Positions 17,639-27,162 of a DNA stretch of 64,000 nucleotides are shown one piece after another (the first letter of the stretch is position 1; each line of letters begins with the position of its first letter). The stretch is taken from assembly GCA_945865405.1 (NCBI GenBank), contig CAMBDS010000013.1, positions 1 through 64,000 of the forward strand. The letters run 5' to 3'. The position numbers were made by a program, and so were the translations under genes. The notes beneath the pieces are model-generated. The model did no database searches, was not told the origin of the DNA, and saw only the letters and a program-made list of their open reading frames with translations. This DNA is from Caldithrix abyssi DSM 13497. GTDB lineage: Bacteria; Electryoneota; AABM5-125-24; Hatepunaeales; Hatepunaeaceae.

Positions 17639-18346
17639 ATTAATTCTAAATTATTTCTCGTCGCGACGCCGATAGGCAACCTCGGTGACATGACCTACCG
17701 TGCCGTCGAAATCCTTAAGAACGCCGACGTAATCTGCGCCGAAGACACCCGCCGCGCGTGGATACTCCTCGAGCATTACGGCATCACTCACAAGCCGCTC
17801 TCCTATCGCGATGAAAATGCTGAGCGGATGGCTCCGCAGATCGCTCGCTGGGTTGGTGAAGGCAAGTCCGTCGCCCTGATATCCGACGCAGGCACCCCCG
17901 GCATCTCCGACCCCGGCTTTCGTGCGGCTCGCGCTGTTCGTGAAGCAGGCCTTCCCGTCGAGGTCATCCCCGGCGCAACATCAGTCACGACCGCTCTGAT
18001 TCTGTCAGGCCTTGCCGTCGATCGCTTCAGTTTCGAGGGCTTCCTGCCCCCCAAAAAAGGTAGGAGGACGCGCCTGACCGAATTGGCTACCGAATCACGC
18101 ACGATCATCATCTTCGAGGGTCCCCACAAACTTGCCGGAACCGTCGAAGACCTGAGAGATGCCTTGGGAGCTGACCGCCGGGCTGCCATCGTCCGCGAAA
18201 TGACCAAGATTTACGAGGAAGTAATTTCCGGCACGCTTGGCGAATTGGCGGAACGATTTGCAAAATCGCCCGTGAAAGGTGAAATTGTTATCGTCGTCGA
18301 GGGGGCGGAGGCTATGGACAAACGACGCAAGAAAAACTTACAGTAG
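17639..18346 (+). CDS. rsmI: 16S rRNA (cytidine(1402)-2'-O)-methyltransferase; 5' end uncertain
   Basis: LFLVATPIGNLGDMTYRAVEILKNADVICAEDTRRAWILLEHYGI; first track Met (17690) lies inside the conserved motif. Confidence 0.92.
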   Translation: MNSKLFLVATPIGNLGDMTYRAVEILKNADVICAEDTRRAWILLEHYGITHKPLSYRDENAERMAPQIARWVGEGKSVALISDAGTPGISDPGFRAARAVREAGLPVEVIPGATSVTTALILSGLAVDRFSFEGFLPPKKGRRTRLTELATESRTIIIFEGPHKLAGTVEDLRDALGADRRAAIVREMTKIYEEVISGTLGELAERFAKSPVKGEIVIVVEGAEAMDKRRKKNLQ

Positions 18347-18356
18347 TGCGTTTGGT

Positions 18357-18400
18357 ATTGCCGATTTAAATCGGCAATACTTGTCAGACTTAAATCTGAC
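18357..18400. repeat. Two palindromes downstream of rsmI: ATTGCCGATTTAAATCGGCAAT(AC) and GTCAGACTTAAATCTGAC
   Basis: Direct reading; both perfect. Confidence 0.85.
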
Positions 18401-18432
18401 ACCAATGAAATTACAATTATTTTGAGGTCTCA

Positions 18433-18900
18433 ATGAGTCCAACCAAGGACACGCAAAAGTCCGCCAAAAAAACTACTGCGTCTGCGGAGAAGTCCGAGAG
18501 ATTCTCAGACTTTGAACGAGCCGCGATGAAGGAGCGCGCCCAGGAGATTAAGGCGGAAGCGGCAAAAGCGGACGGTGAGAGTGCCTTGCTTGCCAAAATT
18601 GCCGAGATGGAAGGTGCCGAGCGCGCCATGGCTGAACGGCTCCACGCTATCATCAAAGCCAATGCGCCAATCCTCTCGCCGAAAACCTGGTACGGAATGC
18701 CTGCCTGGGCTAAAGACGACAAGGTTGTCTGCTTCTTCCAAAGCGCTACGAAGTTCAAAACACGGTATGCGACGCTCGGCTTCAGCGACGAGGCGAAACT
18801 TGACGAAGGCGATATGTGGTCGACCTCATTCGCACTGAAAAAGTTAACCGCCGCCGAAGAGTCAAAGATTAGCGCACTTGTGAAGAAAGCGGTGAGCTGA
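18433..18900 (+). CDS. YdhG/DUF1801-like protein
   Basis: [55 protein letters not shown]. Confidence 0.75.
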   Translation: MSPTKDTQKSAKKTTASAEKSERFSDFERAAMKERAQEIKAEAAKADGESALLAKIAEMEGAERAMAERLHAIIKANAPILSPKTWYGMPAWAKDDKVVCFFQSATKFKTRYATLGFSDEAKLDEGDMWSTSFALKKLTAAEESKISALVKKAVS

Positions 18901-18923
18901 AGAATGAATAATCAGGAGACTAT

Positions 18924-19739
18924 ATCCACCCGGTAATTTTCGCCATCGGCCCGTTCAAGCTCCACAGCTACGGCTTGATGATTTTTGTGGCGTTCGCCTT
19001 CGGTCTCTGGCTTGGCATAAAGCGCGGCGAAAAAGTCGGCATCAAATCCAGCGATATCATGGACTTCACCGTCTGGATGATGGTTTCGGCACTGATTGGC
19101 GCGAGGCTGACCTACGTCGTGACGCACTGGTCGGAGTACGCCGCTCACCCGCTTGATGCTATCAGCCCTATTCAGTCCGACGGCACAATCGGCATTGCTG
19201 GACTGGTTGTCCTCGGAGGCGTCCTTTTCGCCATTCCGACCGCCTACTACTTCGCCAAACGGCGGCACATCCCCTATTTCAAGCTGACCGATGTAATGAT
19301 CCCCTCGCTTGCGTTCGGGCTTGGCATCGGCAGGATCGGTTGTTTCTTGAACGGATGCTGCTTCGGATTGCCGACCGAATTGCCCTGGGGAGTGATTTTC
19401 CCTTCTACCTGTCTCGCCGGATCGGTCTATCCGCACAACCCGATACACCCAACCCAGATCTACGACCTGCTTTACAATTTCGCCATCGGCTTCGTTTTGC
19501 TTTGGTGGACGTCGAAAAAGCGTTTCCAAGGCGAGTTGTTCTTCCTTTTTCTTGGGATGTATGGCTTCGGCAGGTTTCTGGTCGAGAATCTTCGTTATTA
19601 CCCCGATGCGGGCAAATTGTTCGCTTTAGCCGGACTCCAATTCACCGGTAGTGGCCTCGTCTCGCTGGCGATGAGCGCCACCGGTATCTATCTATTCATC
19701 AAAGGTCGAGAGAAGAAGGCGAAGCATGCCAAACGGTAA
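18924..19739 (+). CDS. lgt: Prolipoprotein diacylglyceryl transferase; apparent ATC start
   Basis: (M)HPVIFAIGPFKLHSYGLMIFVAFAFGLWLGIK...FGLGIGRIGCFLNGCCFG...HPTQIYDLLYN; AGGAG at 18914-18918. Confidence 0.93.
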   Translation: MHPVIFAIGPFKLHSYGLMIFVAFAFGLWLGIKRGEKVGIKSSDIMDFTVWMMVSALIGARLTYVVTHWSEYAAHPLDAISPIQSDGTIGIAGLVVLGGVLFAIPTAYYFAKRRHIPYFKLTDVMIPSLAFGLGIGRIGCFLNGCCFGLPTELPWGVIFPSTCLAGSVYPHNPIHPTQIYDLLYNFAIGFVLLWWTSKKRFQGELFFLFLGMYGFGRFLVENLRYYPDAGKLFALAGLQFTGSGLVSLAMSATGIYLFIKGREKKAKHAKR

Positions 19740-20355
19740 ACTGATCACTTTCGAAGGAATCGACGGGTCGGGCAAATCGACGCAGGCGAAGATTCTCTAC
19801 GAGCGGTTACTGGAGGAGCACCATGACTGTGAACTTTTCCGCGAGCCGGGCGGGACGCCGTTAGGCGAGCAAGTACGGGTGATCCTGCTCAATCAACCGG
19901 AAAAGATCGGAATTATCGCAGAATTGCTACTATTTTCAGCAGCACGTGCGGAATTGGTAAGGCTGGTGATTGAGCCGATGCTGGAAAGGGGTTGCATTGT
20001 GCTTCTTGACAGGTTTACGGACTCAACGACGGCATATCAGGGGTACGGGCGAGGGATTGATTTGGAGCTTGTCAAATCTGTCAACGATGCTGCAACACAA
20101 GGCATTAAGCCCGATTTGACGTTCCTGTTCGACGTCACCGCCGAAGATGGTCTCCGTCGCCACGATCGTCACCACGACCGGATCGAGCAGGAGGGAGTTC
20201 AATTCATGGAAAAGGTGCGACAAGGCTACCTCACCGTTGCGAAGGGGGATCCAGCGAGGGTAGTGGTGGTGGATGGGGGACGCGAAGTGGAGGATCTAAC
20301 AATTGAAGTCTGGAATAAAGTAGAAGTGTTGTTAACCAGAAATACTCTATTTTAA
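19726..20355 (+). CDS. tmk: Thymidylate kinase
   Basis: KLITFEGIDGSGKSTQAKIL...LFREPGGTPLGEQVR...LDRFTDSTTAYQGYGRG. Confidence 0.96.
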   Translation: MPNGKLITFEGIDGSGKSTQAKILYERLLEEHHDCELFREPGGTPLGEQVRVILLNQPEKIGIIAELLLFSAARAELVRLVIEPMLERGCIVLLDRFTDSTTAYQGYGRGIDLELVKSVNDAATQGIKPDLTFLFDVTAEDGLRRHDRHHDRIEQEGVQFMEKVRQGYLTVAKGDPARVVVVDGGREVEDLTIEVWNKVEVLLTRNTLF

Positions 20356-20365
20356 GCTCTTGCTG

Positions 20366-22450
20366 TTACTTGATTAACGTAACTTTTCTGTTAATCGACC
20401 CACCCACTCCTTCCAATTGCATAATATAAACCCCCGACTGAAGTTCCGATCCGTTTAGTTGAGTACTGTAAGTACCCGCCCCCTTAATCTCATTGACCAA
20501 TGTCGCTGAGATTCTACCGGAAAGATCAAACAGCCGTAGCGAAACGTTCGAAGCGACAGGCAGGCTGTAGTCTATGCGAGTTGTCGAGTTGAACGGGTTT
20601 GGATTGATCCTGCTGATCGTGAATTCGATTGGAAGGTCAAGTCCCTCGCTTTCAGCACTCAAAGTCTGATAAACGAATGAAAACCTCTCATTCGATTCCA
20701 CCGTATCCCCGGCACTTATTGCCTCTACCCACCACGAAAATTGCGAACCATCGCCAAACTGAAGGTTCGATTCCGCCAAATCAATCGCTATCCTGTTATC
20801 ATCCGCAGCATATCTCACTGAATCACCTCCCATTTCCAGCCATAGATCATACGCTACTTCCTCGCCCGGGTCAGGGTCAATGGAATTTTCCCACTCGAAC
20901 ATAAGAAGCGTTTCAGCAAGAGTGTCCCCATCTTCGGGTGAGATTAGCGAGAAACGGGTAGGCCGCCGAGGTCCACCCAACTGTATCTGAATCGCCGCAT
21001 CGAGATCTGATATCCTCTCCCAGCTTTCCCCGTCATCCTCCGTCTGCCACATCGCCACCGGCATTGCGTTGTTGGAGGCAGCTTGTGGCGGGGTGAGAGC
21101 CCGCCTGATACGCATGTTGGGCGACTGCATCCAAGCAACTAAAACTGCGTGATCTGCATCGAACCTGACGTAGTCCTCTGCTTCTATATTGAACTCGAGC
21201 CAGCCAAGCTGTTCCGCTGCAGGTCTACCGACCCCCGACGACGCCAACTCCATACTGTTTTCTGCAATATTGTAGGTATAAACGCGGCATTCAGCCTGTA
21301 ATTCGGCGTTGGGGAGCGGGAAGAGCATTAACCTCGCGTCCGTCAACCACTGAGGCGTATCCCCGCCCGGATGGTAGAACATAGCTCCATAACCAGCATT
21401 ATCGTTGTTGGGAAACGCCCATAACCCGCCATTTGAGCCATCGGTATAGCCAAGCCACGTGTCCGCCGGGTTCGCTTCCTGAACTGCGATCTGGTCGAGT
21501 CCCGACTGGTTGTTGCGCTCATCCTGATCGTCTGCATCCCACGCGTTGACGGTCACTTGGAGTTGATACTGCCCGAAAGGCCGCCCCACTTCCCAGACAA
21601 CCGGGCATTCGACAACAAGTGTCTCCGCCTCTGCCAACCCTTCGACCTCAACGGTTTCTTCGATAACTGTCTCGCCCAAAAGGTTGGTCAGCTTGAAATC
21701 GACGCCAAACTGACCGTCCGCCGTGCCGAGGTTTGCAATTGTCGCGTAAAAGTTGATCTCTTCCCCCGCCCAAACTGTCCAGCGGCGATTTTCTGCTTCG
21801 GGATGATTGGTGACCGATGTTACGGCAAGATCGGTAAAGTCCTGCTGGTATTGCCCGTTCGCCCGGATCATAATGTCGCTGTTCAGCGCCGTCCAGTCGC
21901 CGAAACGAGTCGGTGGCGCATTTCCCGCCGCCATGTAGCTATGCCTTTGGTAGGGCGGTCTGTCGCCCAAACCGTGCCAGCCTCCGCCGTTCCACGGATC
22001 GCCTCCCGGAGCCGGACCGTACATGATGGCAAACTTTTCCCGCGCTGCGAACGTCGGGCGGTCTTCTTCGTCGATTTCGAACCAGATCCACCGCTCTGTC
22101 GGCAGATTATCGGTCTCGCCCGACCAGAGGAGGTCGCGGAGGTTGTTGTTGCCTTGATCGACGCTGTAAACCCGGACGGTGAGTGGGCGTTGGCTGTTGT
22201 TGAGGTTCATGACCATAACGTTCGCACCGTACAGCTCGAGCTCGATTTCAGAGGCGAAATCGACGCGGAACCACAAGTCGCGCTGTTCCCAGTACTGCGC
22301 GGCTAACGAATCGTCGTAGATAATCCAGGCGTTGCCCGGATCGTCACGCTGTGGTTGCGGCCCAGAGAATGAGGTGGTATTGGCGAAAAAAGTCAAGGTG
22401 AGTGCGGCGAGGAGTGATTTGAGCGAAGCATTGATTTGGGGGAGATGCAT
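20366..22450 (-). CDS. Secreted CARDB-like protein with T9SS-type C-terminal sorting domain
   Basis: C-term 'INPNPFNSTTRIDYSLPVASNVSLRLFDLSGRI...SGVYIMQLEGVGGSINRKVTLIK'; signal peptide. Confidence 0.85.
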   Translation of the reverse strand: MHLPQINASLKSLLAALTLTFFANTTSFSGPQPQRDDPGNAWIIYDDSLAAQYWEQRDLWFRVDFASEIELELYGANVMVMNLNNSQRPLTVRVYSVDQGNNNLRDLLWSGETDNLPTERWIWFEIDEEDRPTFAAREKFAIMYGPAPGGDPWNGGGWHGLGDRPPYQRHSYMAAGNAPPTRFGDWTALNSDIMIRANGQYQQDFTDLAVTSVTNHPEAENRRWTVWAGEEINFYATIANLGTADGQFGVDFKLTNLLGETVIEETVEVEGLAEAETLVVECPVVWEVGRPFGQYQLQVTVNAWDADDQDERNNQSGLDQIAVQEANPADTWLGYTDGSNGGLWAFPNNDNAGYGAMFYHPGGDTPQWLTDARLMLFPLPNAELQAECRVYTYNIAENSMELASSGVGRPAAEQLGWLEFNIEAEDYVRFDADHAVLVAWMQSPNMRIRRALTPPQAASNNAMPVAMWQTEDDGESWERISDLDAAIQIQLGGPRRPTRFSLISPEDGDTLAETLLMFEWENSIDPDPGEEVAYDLWLEMGGDSVRYAADDNRIAIDLAESNLQFGDGSQFSWWVEAISAGDTVESNERFSFVYQTLSAESEGLDLPIEFTISRINPNPFNSTTRIDYSLPVASNVSLRLFDLSGRISATLVNEIKGAGTYSTQLNGSELQSGVYIMQLEGVGGSINRKVTLIK

Positions 22451-22557
22451 ATTGCTCTCGTTAGAGTTGATACAAAAAATCTTACGAGAAAAGTCAAAAT
22501 CGGTTTGAGGGGATCAATTGCAGAAACGCGCAAGCAAGCTTACGCACTCCGAACTTG

Positions 22558-23658
22558 TTAAAAACTCCCTAACTTTGCGGCAAGTCCTACCGGCGCGTGA
22601 ATGATGTTTATCCCGGCCATGAATTCACCGTTTTTCCTTAACATAAAGATCAACCCGGGTGAAAAGTTTTTCACTTTGACGACGCCGGGATAGATGTTCA
22701 GCCGCGCCGCATAGCCGCGATTGCCGCCGAACACCAACGAACTTAGCAGTGATCCGTTGCGATCCCAGAAGATCGCTTCGGAATAGACCAGCGTGACGGT
22801 CTGCTTGCGAGCACCACCGGGATTGGGGACGTCCCGCAGGTCATGCGCGACGATACCGGCCGCAACGGAGATGTCGTCGGTGGGGGTCAGTTTATAGCTG
22901 AAGCCGCCGATGCCTTCTGCCCCGGCGAGGTAGAAAATCCGCCAGCGGTCAAGGCCCGGGATATCGTACTTGAACGAGAATTTCTGGCCGTTGTTGTAGA
23001 TCTCGTGCTTATCGGGATAGTAAAGGGTTTGTGGCGACCAGTCGTTCATGTGCATGGTCGTTGCGAAAAATTCGGCGACGCGAGGGAAGCTGAACAGGAC
23101 GAGCCCGCCCGGATCGAACAACCAGAGATCGGCAATCGGATCGACGTTGGGGCCGTCGAAGGCGTTGTTTTCGAGCGCTTCGTTGAAGAAGTGCATCGCG
23201 GCCATCGTGACGCCGGAGAGGAGGCGGGGCTTGGGGTAGCCGTGGAACTCGTACCATTCGGCTGTGGCGATGTAGGTCATGCCTCCGCCGATCAGGTGCA
23301 GGGTGTAGTTGGGGACGTACTGGTAGCTGTCACCGGCAAGCCCGAGCGGGAAAATTTCGCTGGAGAAGAACTGCTTGTAGCCGTACTGTCGAACGGCGGG
23401 TAGGGGGTCGATGAAGTTTGCCCAGACGTTCTCGAAGCCGTTGGCGAGGTGCAGGGTGCTGAGGTCGTTGGTGAGGTTGTTGATCTGCAGGACGTCGAAC
23501 GTGGCGCTGATGGTCATCGACAGCGGGTTATAGACGGCTTGCGAACCGTAGTCGTAACCGTGGTAGAAGAGGTACTTTTCCGCGGCGTGGCTTGGGAGGG
23601 CAAGGGCAGCAAAGAAAATAATGAGAAGAGCGAGGGAACGAATAAATAGATTTCGCAA
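22558..23658 (-). CDS. Secreted/outer-membrane protein of unknown function
   Basis: 366 aa with signal peptide MRNLFIRSLALLIIFFAALALPSHAAEKYLF. Confidence 0.65.
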   Translation of the reverse strand: MRNLFIRSLALLIIFFAALALPSHAAEKYLFYHGYDYGSQAVYNPLSMTISATFDVLQINNLTNDLSTLHLANGFENVWANFIDPLPAVRQYGYKQFFSSEIFPLGLAGDSYQYVPNYTLHLIGGGMTYIATAEWYEFHGYPKPRLLSGVTMAAMHFFNEALENNAFDGPNVDPIADLWLFDPGGLVLFSFPRVAEFFATTMHMNDWSPQTLYYPDKHEIYNNGQKFSFKYDIPGLDRWRIFYLAGAEGIGGFSYKLTPTDDISVAAGIVAHDLRDVPNPGGARKQTVTLVYSEAIFWDRNGSLLSSLVFGGNRGYAARLNIYPGVVKVKNFSPGLIFMLRKNGEFMAGINIIHAPVGLAAKLGSF

Positions 23659-23913
23659 TTACTTATAAGATTCTTTCCGGTCGGCGATACTGACGATATG
23701 GACCACGAGGTGTTTATCGTGTATTTCATACACGACACGCCAATCATTAACCCTCAGACTCCACATTCCTTCAAACTCACCTTCCAACATTTTCCCCAGA
23801 TAAGGTTCATCCGCAAGTTCATAGATAGCGGATTTCAGCGTTTGAAAGAGTTTGGTGCGGCGATGGAGTTTCTTCATCTGGCGTGACGCATGATTCGAGA
23901 ACTCAATTTTCAT
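23659..23913 (-). CDS. RelE/ParE-superfamily toxin
   Basis: MKIEFSNHASRQMKKLHRRTKLFQTLKSAIYELADEPYLGKMLEGEFEGMWSLRVNDWRVVYEI. Confidence 0.85.
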   Translation of the reverse strand: MKIEFSNHASRQMKKLHRRTKLFQTLKSAIYELADEPYLGKMLEGEFEGMWSLRVNDWRVVYEIHDKHLVVHIVSIADRKESYK

Positions 23914-24097
23914 GGAGCTCTGACATCAGTGCTTCCCAACTGACGGTTTTTCCTTCTTGGAACTCACGACGGGCTCGACGAATTTCTCGAACCAACGCCG
24001 GGTCTGACAGTATTTCGATGGTTTCGCGCATCGAATTGTACTCGTCGACCGCGACGAGCATCATCGGTTTGTCGGATCTGATGGTCAATGTCGGCAT
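23903..24097 (-). CDS. Antitoxin of the RelE/ParE-like pair
   Basis: MPTLTIRSDKPMMLVAVDEYNSMRETIEILSDPALVREIRRARREFQEGKTVSWEALMSELHEN; overlaps the toxin start. Confidence 0.8.
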   Translation of the reverse strand: MPTLTIRSDKPMMLVAVDEYNSMRETIEILSDPALVREIRRARREFQEGKTVSWEALMSELHEN

Positions 24098-24327
24098 TGA
24101 AATTCCTTGTATTGTTAGTTATTGGTAAGATACGAAAATGGCGGGCGGAAGGCAAGGGAGCAGGGTAGGGGCGTATTGAACCGGATCGGGACAAGCTTGC
24201 GAAGTCAATACGCCCCCACTATTCACCAAAATGAGCAACCCCCGCGCCACTAAACACGGGGGTTGCAATAGCCAACAGCGTCAAAACAATAAACCACTAT
24301 CAGCTACGAGGGAAAGTGCCGGGTTGG

Positions 24328-24939
24328 CTACCTGACAAAGACGCAATAAGGAGCTCTGAGGGTACAAATAGCCCAAACAGAACGATTTCGACTCTTCATA
24401 GGAGCGCGGGTCGGCGGAGCTTGAAACCGCTTTGCAAGTTGTGTAGAGTACCCTTGTCCAAACATCATGTGACGATACTTTATGTCAGCGAAAAGTCCGA
24501 TGTCAATACTCGATTCTGATACCATTTCGATTTTCGATATAAAAAGAGCGACGCCTGATCGGCTTCCAGTCACGTGACTCAGCCGTGAATCGATAGGAGC
24601 GTAGTGGATTCCGTCAGGAGAAAACTCTGCCATTGCCTTCGCTTCCGATTTGGTCGCGACTCCACCGCCTTGTATCAACCACATTTGAGCTAATTCCGAA
24701 TTCTCAGCAAGCTCGAAAGCCATTTGTTGGATATCACGGGGACTGGCCAATTTATGGCCATCCTTGTAATACCACATTGTAAATCCGATTCGGCGGATAT
24801 CTTCCATTTTGCGGCGGAGGATTGCGGACTCATCTTCGCCTGCATGAGGGCCATAGACACTGATGACGAGTTGATTGGGGTGTTTGTTTGCCATACGGCC
24901 GTCAGTTCCTGTTTTTGGGTTGTGTTGGGCAAAGACCAT
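24328..24939 (-). CDS. Hypothetical protein
   Basis: 203-aa ORF; its start region overlaps the 3' end of the 24902-25183 ORF. Confidence 0.55.
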   Translation of the reverse strand: MVFAQHNPKTGTDGRMANKHPNQLVISVYGPHAGEDESAILRRKMEDIRRIGFTMWYYKDGHKLASPRDIQQMAFELAENSELAQMWLIQGGGVATKSEAKAMAEFSPDGIHYAPIDSRLSHVTGSRSGVALFISKIEMVSESSIDIGLFADIKYRHMMFGQGYSTQLAKRFQAPPTRAPMKSRNRSVWAICTLRAPYCVFVR

Positions 24940-25183
24940 TGTGATCCTTGCATCTTTTCTTTGAGCGTTTGATTTTCCGCTCGACGGTTACTTCCACCTC
25001 ACCGCAGAGGATGAAGCGGCATTGCATTGCTCGTTCAACAATCTGCAGAAAGCCGCGAGGAAGTTCCATCATCACAGCGTCGCCTCGAGCTTGGATGGGT
25101 TTCCCGAATTGCAGGATCAGGTCACGCATCAGATCAGAAACGCCGCGCTGTTGTTGGCGAATTTGAGAGTGTCGAGTTTTCAT
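24902..25183 (-). CDS. Small basic protein, resembles DUF4258-type toxin-like proteins
   Basis: MKTRHSQIRQQQRGVSDLMRDLILQFGKPIQARGD: RH.QIR.QQRG.S pattern. Confidence 0.5.
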   Translation of the reverse strand: MKTRHSQIRQQQRGVSDLMRDLILQFGKPIQARGDAVMMELPRGFLQIVERAMQCRFILCGEVEVTVERKIKRSKKRCKDHNGLCPTQPKNRN

Positions 25184-25197
25184 TTCTTCCTTCTTAG

Positions 25198-25881
25198 TTA
25201 ATTGTGCCAGAAGTTTTGGGCCAGAGTAGCAATGTCAGGCATATCGTGAGTCCCACCATCTTCGAACATATCTTCGTTCATACATCTTCCGAGTGCTGTA
25301 CCAATTCCATTAGCTCCCTCTTCGAGGTACTCCGAAAAGTCTGAGCCATTGTCGGGAACTATTTCTCTGATTTTCGCTACAGATTCGATGACCTGATCAT
25401 ACAAAAGTTGAAGTATGGGTCTTACCTTTGCAATGGCCTCAATTTCTGATGTTTGGACTTCCCGGGCTGCTTTATCCATCTCTAGAACAATAATTGTGAA
25501 GAAGTAGTCACGTGCCCTACTAACACGCAGTAATCTGACGTCAGATTCTATAACTGCTCTGCTTATGACATAAGTTTTTCTCACCCAGTTCGGTTCGAGT
25601 TGCAAATCATTAAACATTTGAAGTTGCTCGAATAGGTCACAGCTTGCTCCCGACAATATCTTGTCCAGAAGGTCCTTTTTGGATTCAGAGTGCCAATCGG
25701 AAAGCCAGTCCATGCTTTCGTGCACATATGGCGAAGCGTACAAATGAACCCGGAGTGAAGTTGACTTGCGCGATTTCTTGGGCCGACCTTCAACTCGACT
25801 CCTTGGAATCGAGGATGACAATACACTATTTTTCTGGATGGTTTCTAGAAGTAGTGACTTGGTTGAAGATTTTGAATTCAT
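25198..25881 (-). CDS. Hypothetical protein
   Basis: ORF with start MNSKSSTKSLL at 25881; no family recognised. Confidence 0.55.
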   Translation of the reverse strand: MNSKSSTKSLLLETIQKNSVLSSSIPRSRVEGRPKKSRKSTSLRVHLYASPYVHESMDWLSDWHSESKKDLLDKILSGASCDLFEQLQMFNDLQLEPNWVRKTYVISRAVIESDVRLLRVSRARDYFFTIIVLEMDKAAREVQTSEIEAIAKVRPILQLLYDQVIESVAKIREIVPDNGSDFSEYLEEGANGIGTALGRCMNEDMFEDGGTHDMPDIATLAQNFWHN

Positions 25882-26077
25882 GGTCTTTGTTTGCCTTTCT
25901 TGATGTTCGATGGTACCGCCCATCAAGTGATACTATTGATGCTGTGGCACTATTATGAATAAGATAAAATAAGTGCCATATTAATGCAAGTGCCCAGGTA
26001 ACTATTTTCAGTTTTATTGAAAACTGCTGAGTGAAGTCCCTTTTCGAGCGGGCGACTTCGCAATGCCCTTTTGCTTC

Positions 26078-26215
26078 GACAGGTTTGAAAACCTGTCCTC
26101 CCAAGACGGGGAATAGATATCCTTCACTTCGTTCAGGATGACTCTGCTTTGGGAGTCTCGCAAAGAGGGCTCGTAAACGGCCCCTACGCAACATGGGCGA
26201 AGACAAGCTTCGCCC
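26078..26215. repeat. REP-like palindromes
   Basis: GACAGGTTTGAAAACCTGTC (26078-26097), GGGCTCGTAAACGGCCCCTAC, GGGCGAAGACAAGCTTCGCCCGTAC. Confidence 0.7.
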
Positions 26216-26254
26216 GTACGGACAGATTCGGCGACCCGTCCTACCAAAAATGAA

Positions 26255-26286
26255 CAAGGCGTCAACCCCGGAGGGTTGACGCCTTG
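26255..26286 (-). terminator. Probable Rho-independent terminator of the parDE-like operon
   Basis: CAAGGCGTCAACCC-cgga-GGGTTGACGCCTTG perfect 14-bp stem; minus-strand reading continues TTCATTTTT. Confidence 0.65.
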
Positions 26287-26379
26287 TTGCGTTTCTTATG
26301 TTACTGTCACGCGGGGACGCCTGTCGTACGAAAGGGTTTGGAGACCCTGGCCGCCTTGGAAAGCGAGCTCGAAAGCGTG

Positions 26380-26661
26380 TTAATTGTCCCGATCTCTGGC
26401 CGTATGCTCAATCGCAAGCACAAACATACTATTGTCACGGATTAAATAGGCAATTCGATACTGGCGATAGTAAGCCTCGCGGACATTCGGATTATCTTGA
26501 TTGGGAGATTTTATCCCCGAATAGGGGAATTGGCCAATTCTTTCGCAGGCAGAGAGCAACTCGTCGGTGACAATTGTCGCGAAAGTAGTTGAGTCGAGGC
26601 CGATAAACTCGTAAATCTCTTTTATGTCGGCTTCTGCTTCGGCGGAAAGTTCGACGATCAT
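26380..26661 (-). CDS. ParE/RelE-superfamily toxin
   Basis: MIVELSAEAEADIKEIYEFIGLDS...ERIGQFPYSGI...YYRQYRIAYLIRDNSMFVLAIEHTARD. Confidence 0.88.
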   Translation of the reverse strand: MIVELSAEAEADIKEIYEFIGLDSTTFATIVTDELLSACERIGQFPYSGIKSPNQDNPNVREAYYRQYRIAYLIRDNSMFVLAIEHTARDRDN

Positions 26662-26840
26662 CTCAGGCCAAGTAGCTCGTTTCTCACCTGTTCTATCGGT
26701 TTCGTTCGTCCTTCCGAAACGTCTTTAATACCTTGCAGGACTTTGGCTTGAAAGATTATCTCTGCAAGAATGCGTTCAAGATCGACATTTTCCGGGAGCG
26801 ATTCAATAGCTCTCATGGCGACTGCCTTAAGTTCGGACAT
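26658..26840 (-). CDS. ParD-like antitoxin
   Basis: 60-aa ORF overlapping the toxin start by 4 nt (ATGA). Confidence 0.7.
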   Translation of the reverse strand: MSELKAVAMRAIESLPENVDLERILAEIIFQAKVLQGIKDVSEGRTKPIEQVRNELLGLR

Positions 26841-26880
26841 AGGATTTCCCTTTTAGCTTTATTGCTCAAGATACAAATAC

Positions 26881-27084
26881 TCAATCTTCGTGCAGATCAG
26901 TCAGTACTTTCTCGAACGGTATCGTCTTGCCTTCTTTGAATTCTTTTCTGGCGACCGCAATATCTCTTTTCAAAGTTTTACTGGTCAGGAATTCAAGCCT
27001 TTCCAGCTTGTCTAGTATTTCCTGATATTCGGCCACGTCAAGGACAACAAAAGGCTTGTCTGATGTTATTGTAAATGTTGGCAT
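26881..27084 (-). CDS. Solitary antitoxin-like protein, paralogue of 23903-24097
   Basis: MPTFTITSDKPFVVLDVAEYQEILDKLERLEFLTSKTLKRDIAVARKEFKEGKTIPFEKVLTDLHED; start chosen at internal MPTF. Confidence 0.75.
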   Translation of the reverse strand: MPTFTITSDKPFVVLDVAEYQEILDKLERLEFLTSKTLKRDIAVARKEFKEGKTIPFEKVLTDLHED

Positions 27085-27162
27085 ATTATTCTCTTTGGGC
27101 GCGGTCAACCCCCCCTACCCCCCCTTCAGATAGAAGGGGGGGATTTTAGAGGGTAGTTGGCC

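Noticed and set aside
21557-23403. 249-aa and 186-aa plus-strand ORFs
   Set aside because: Antisense to the 20366-22450 and 22558-23658 genes, which have signal peptides and, in the first, a sorting domain.
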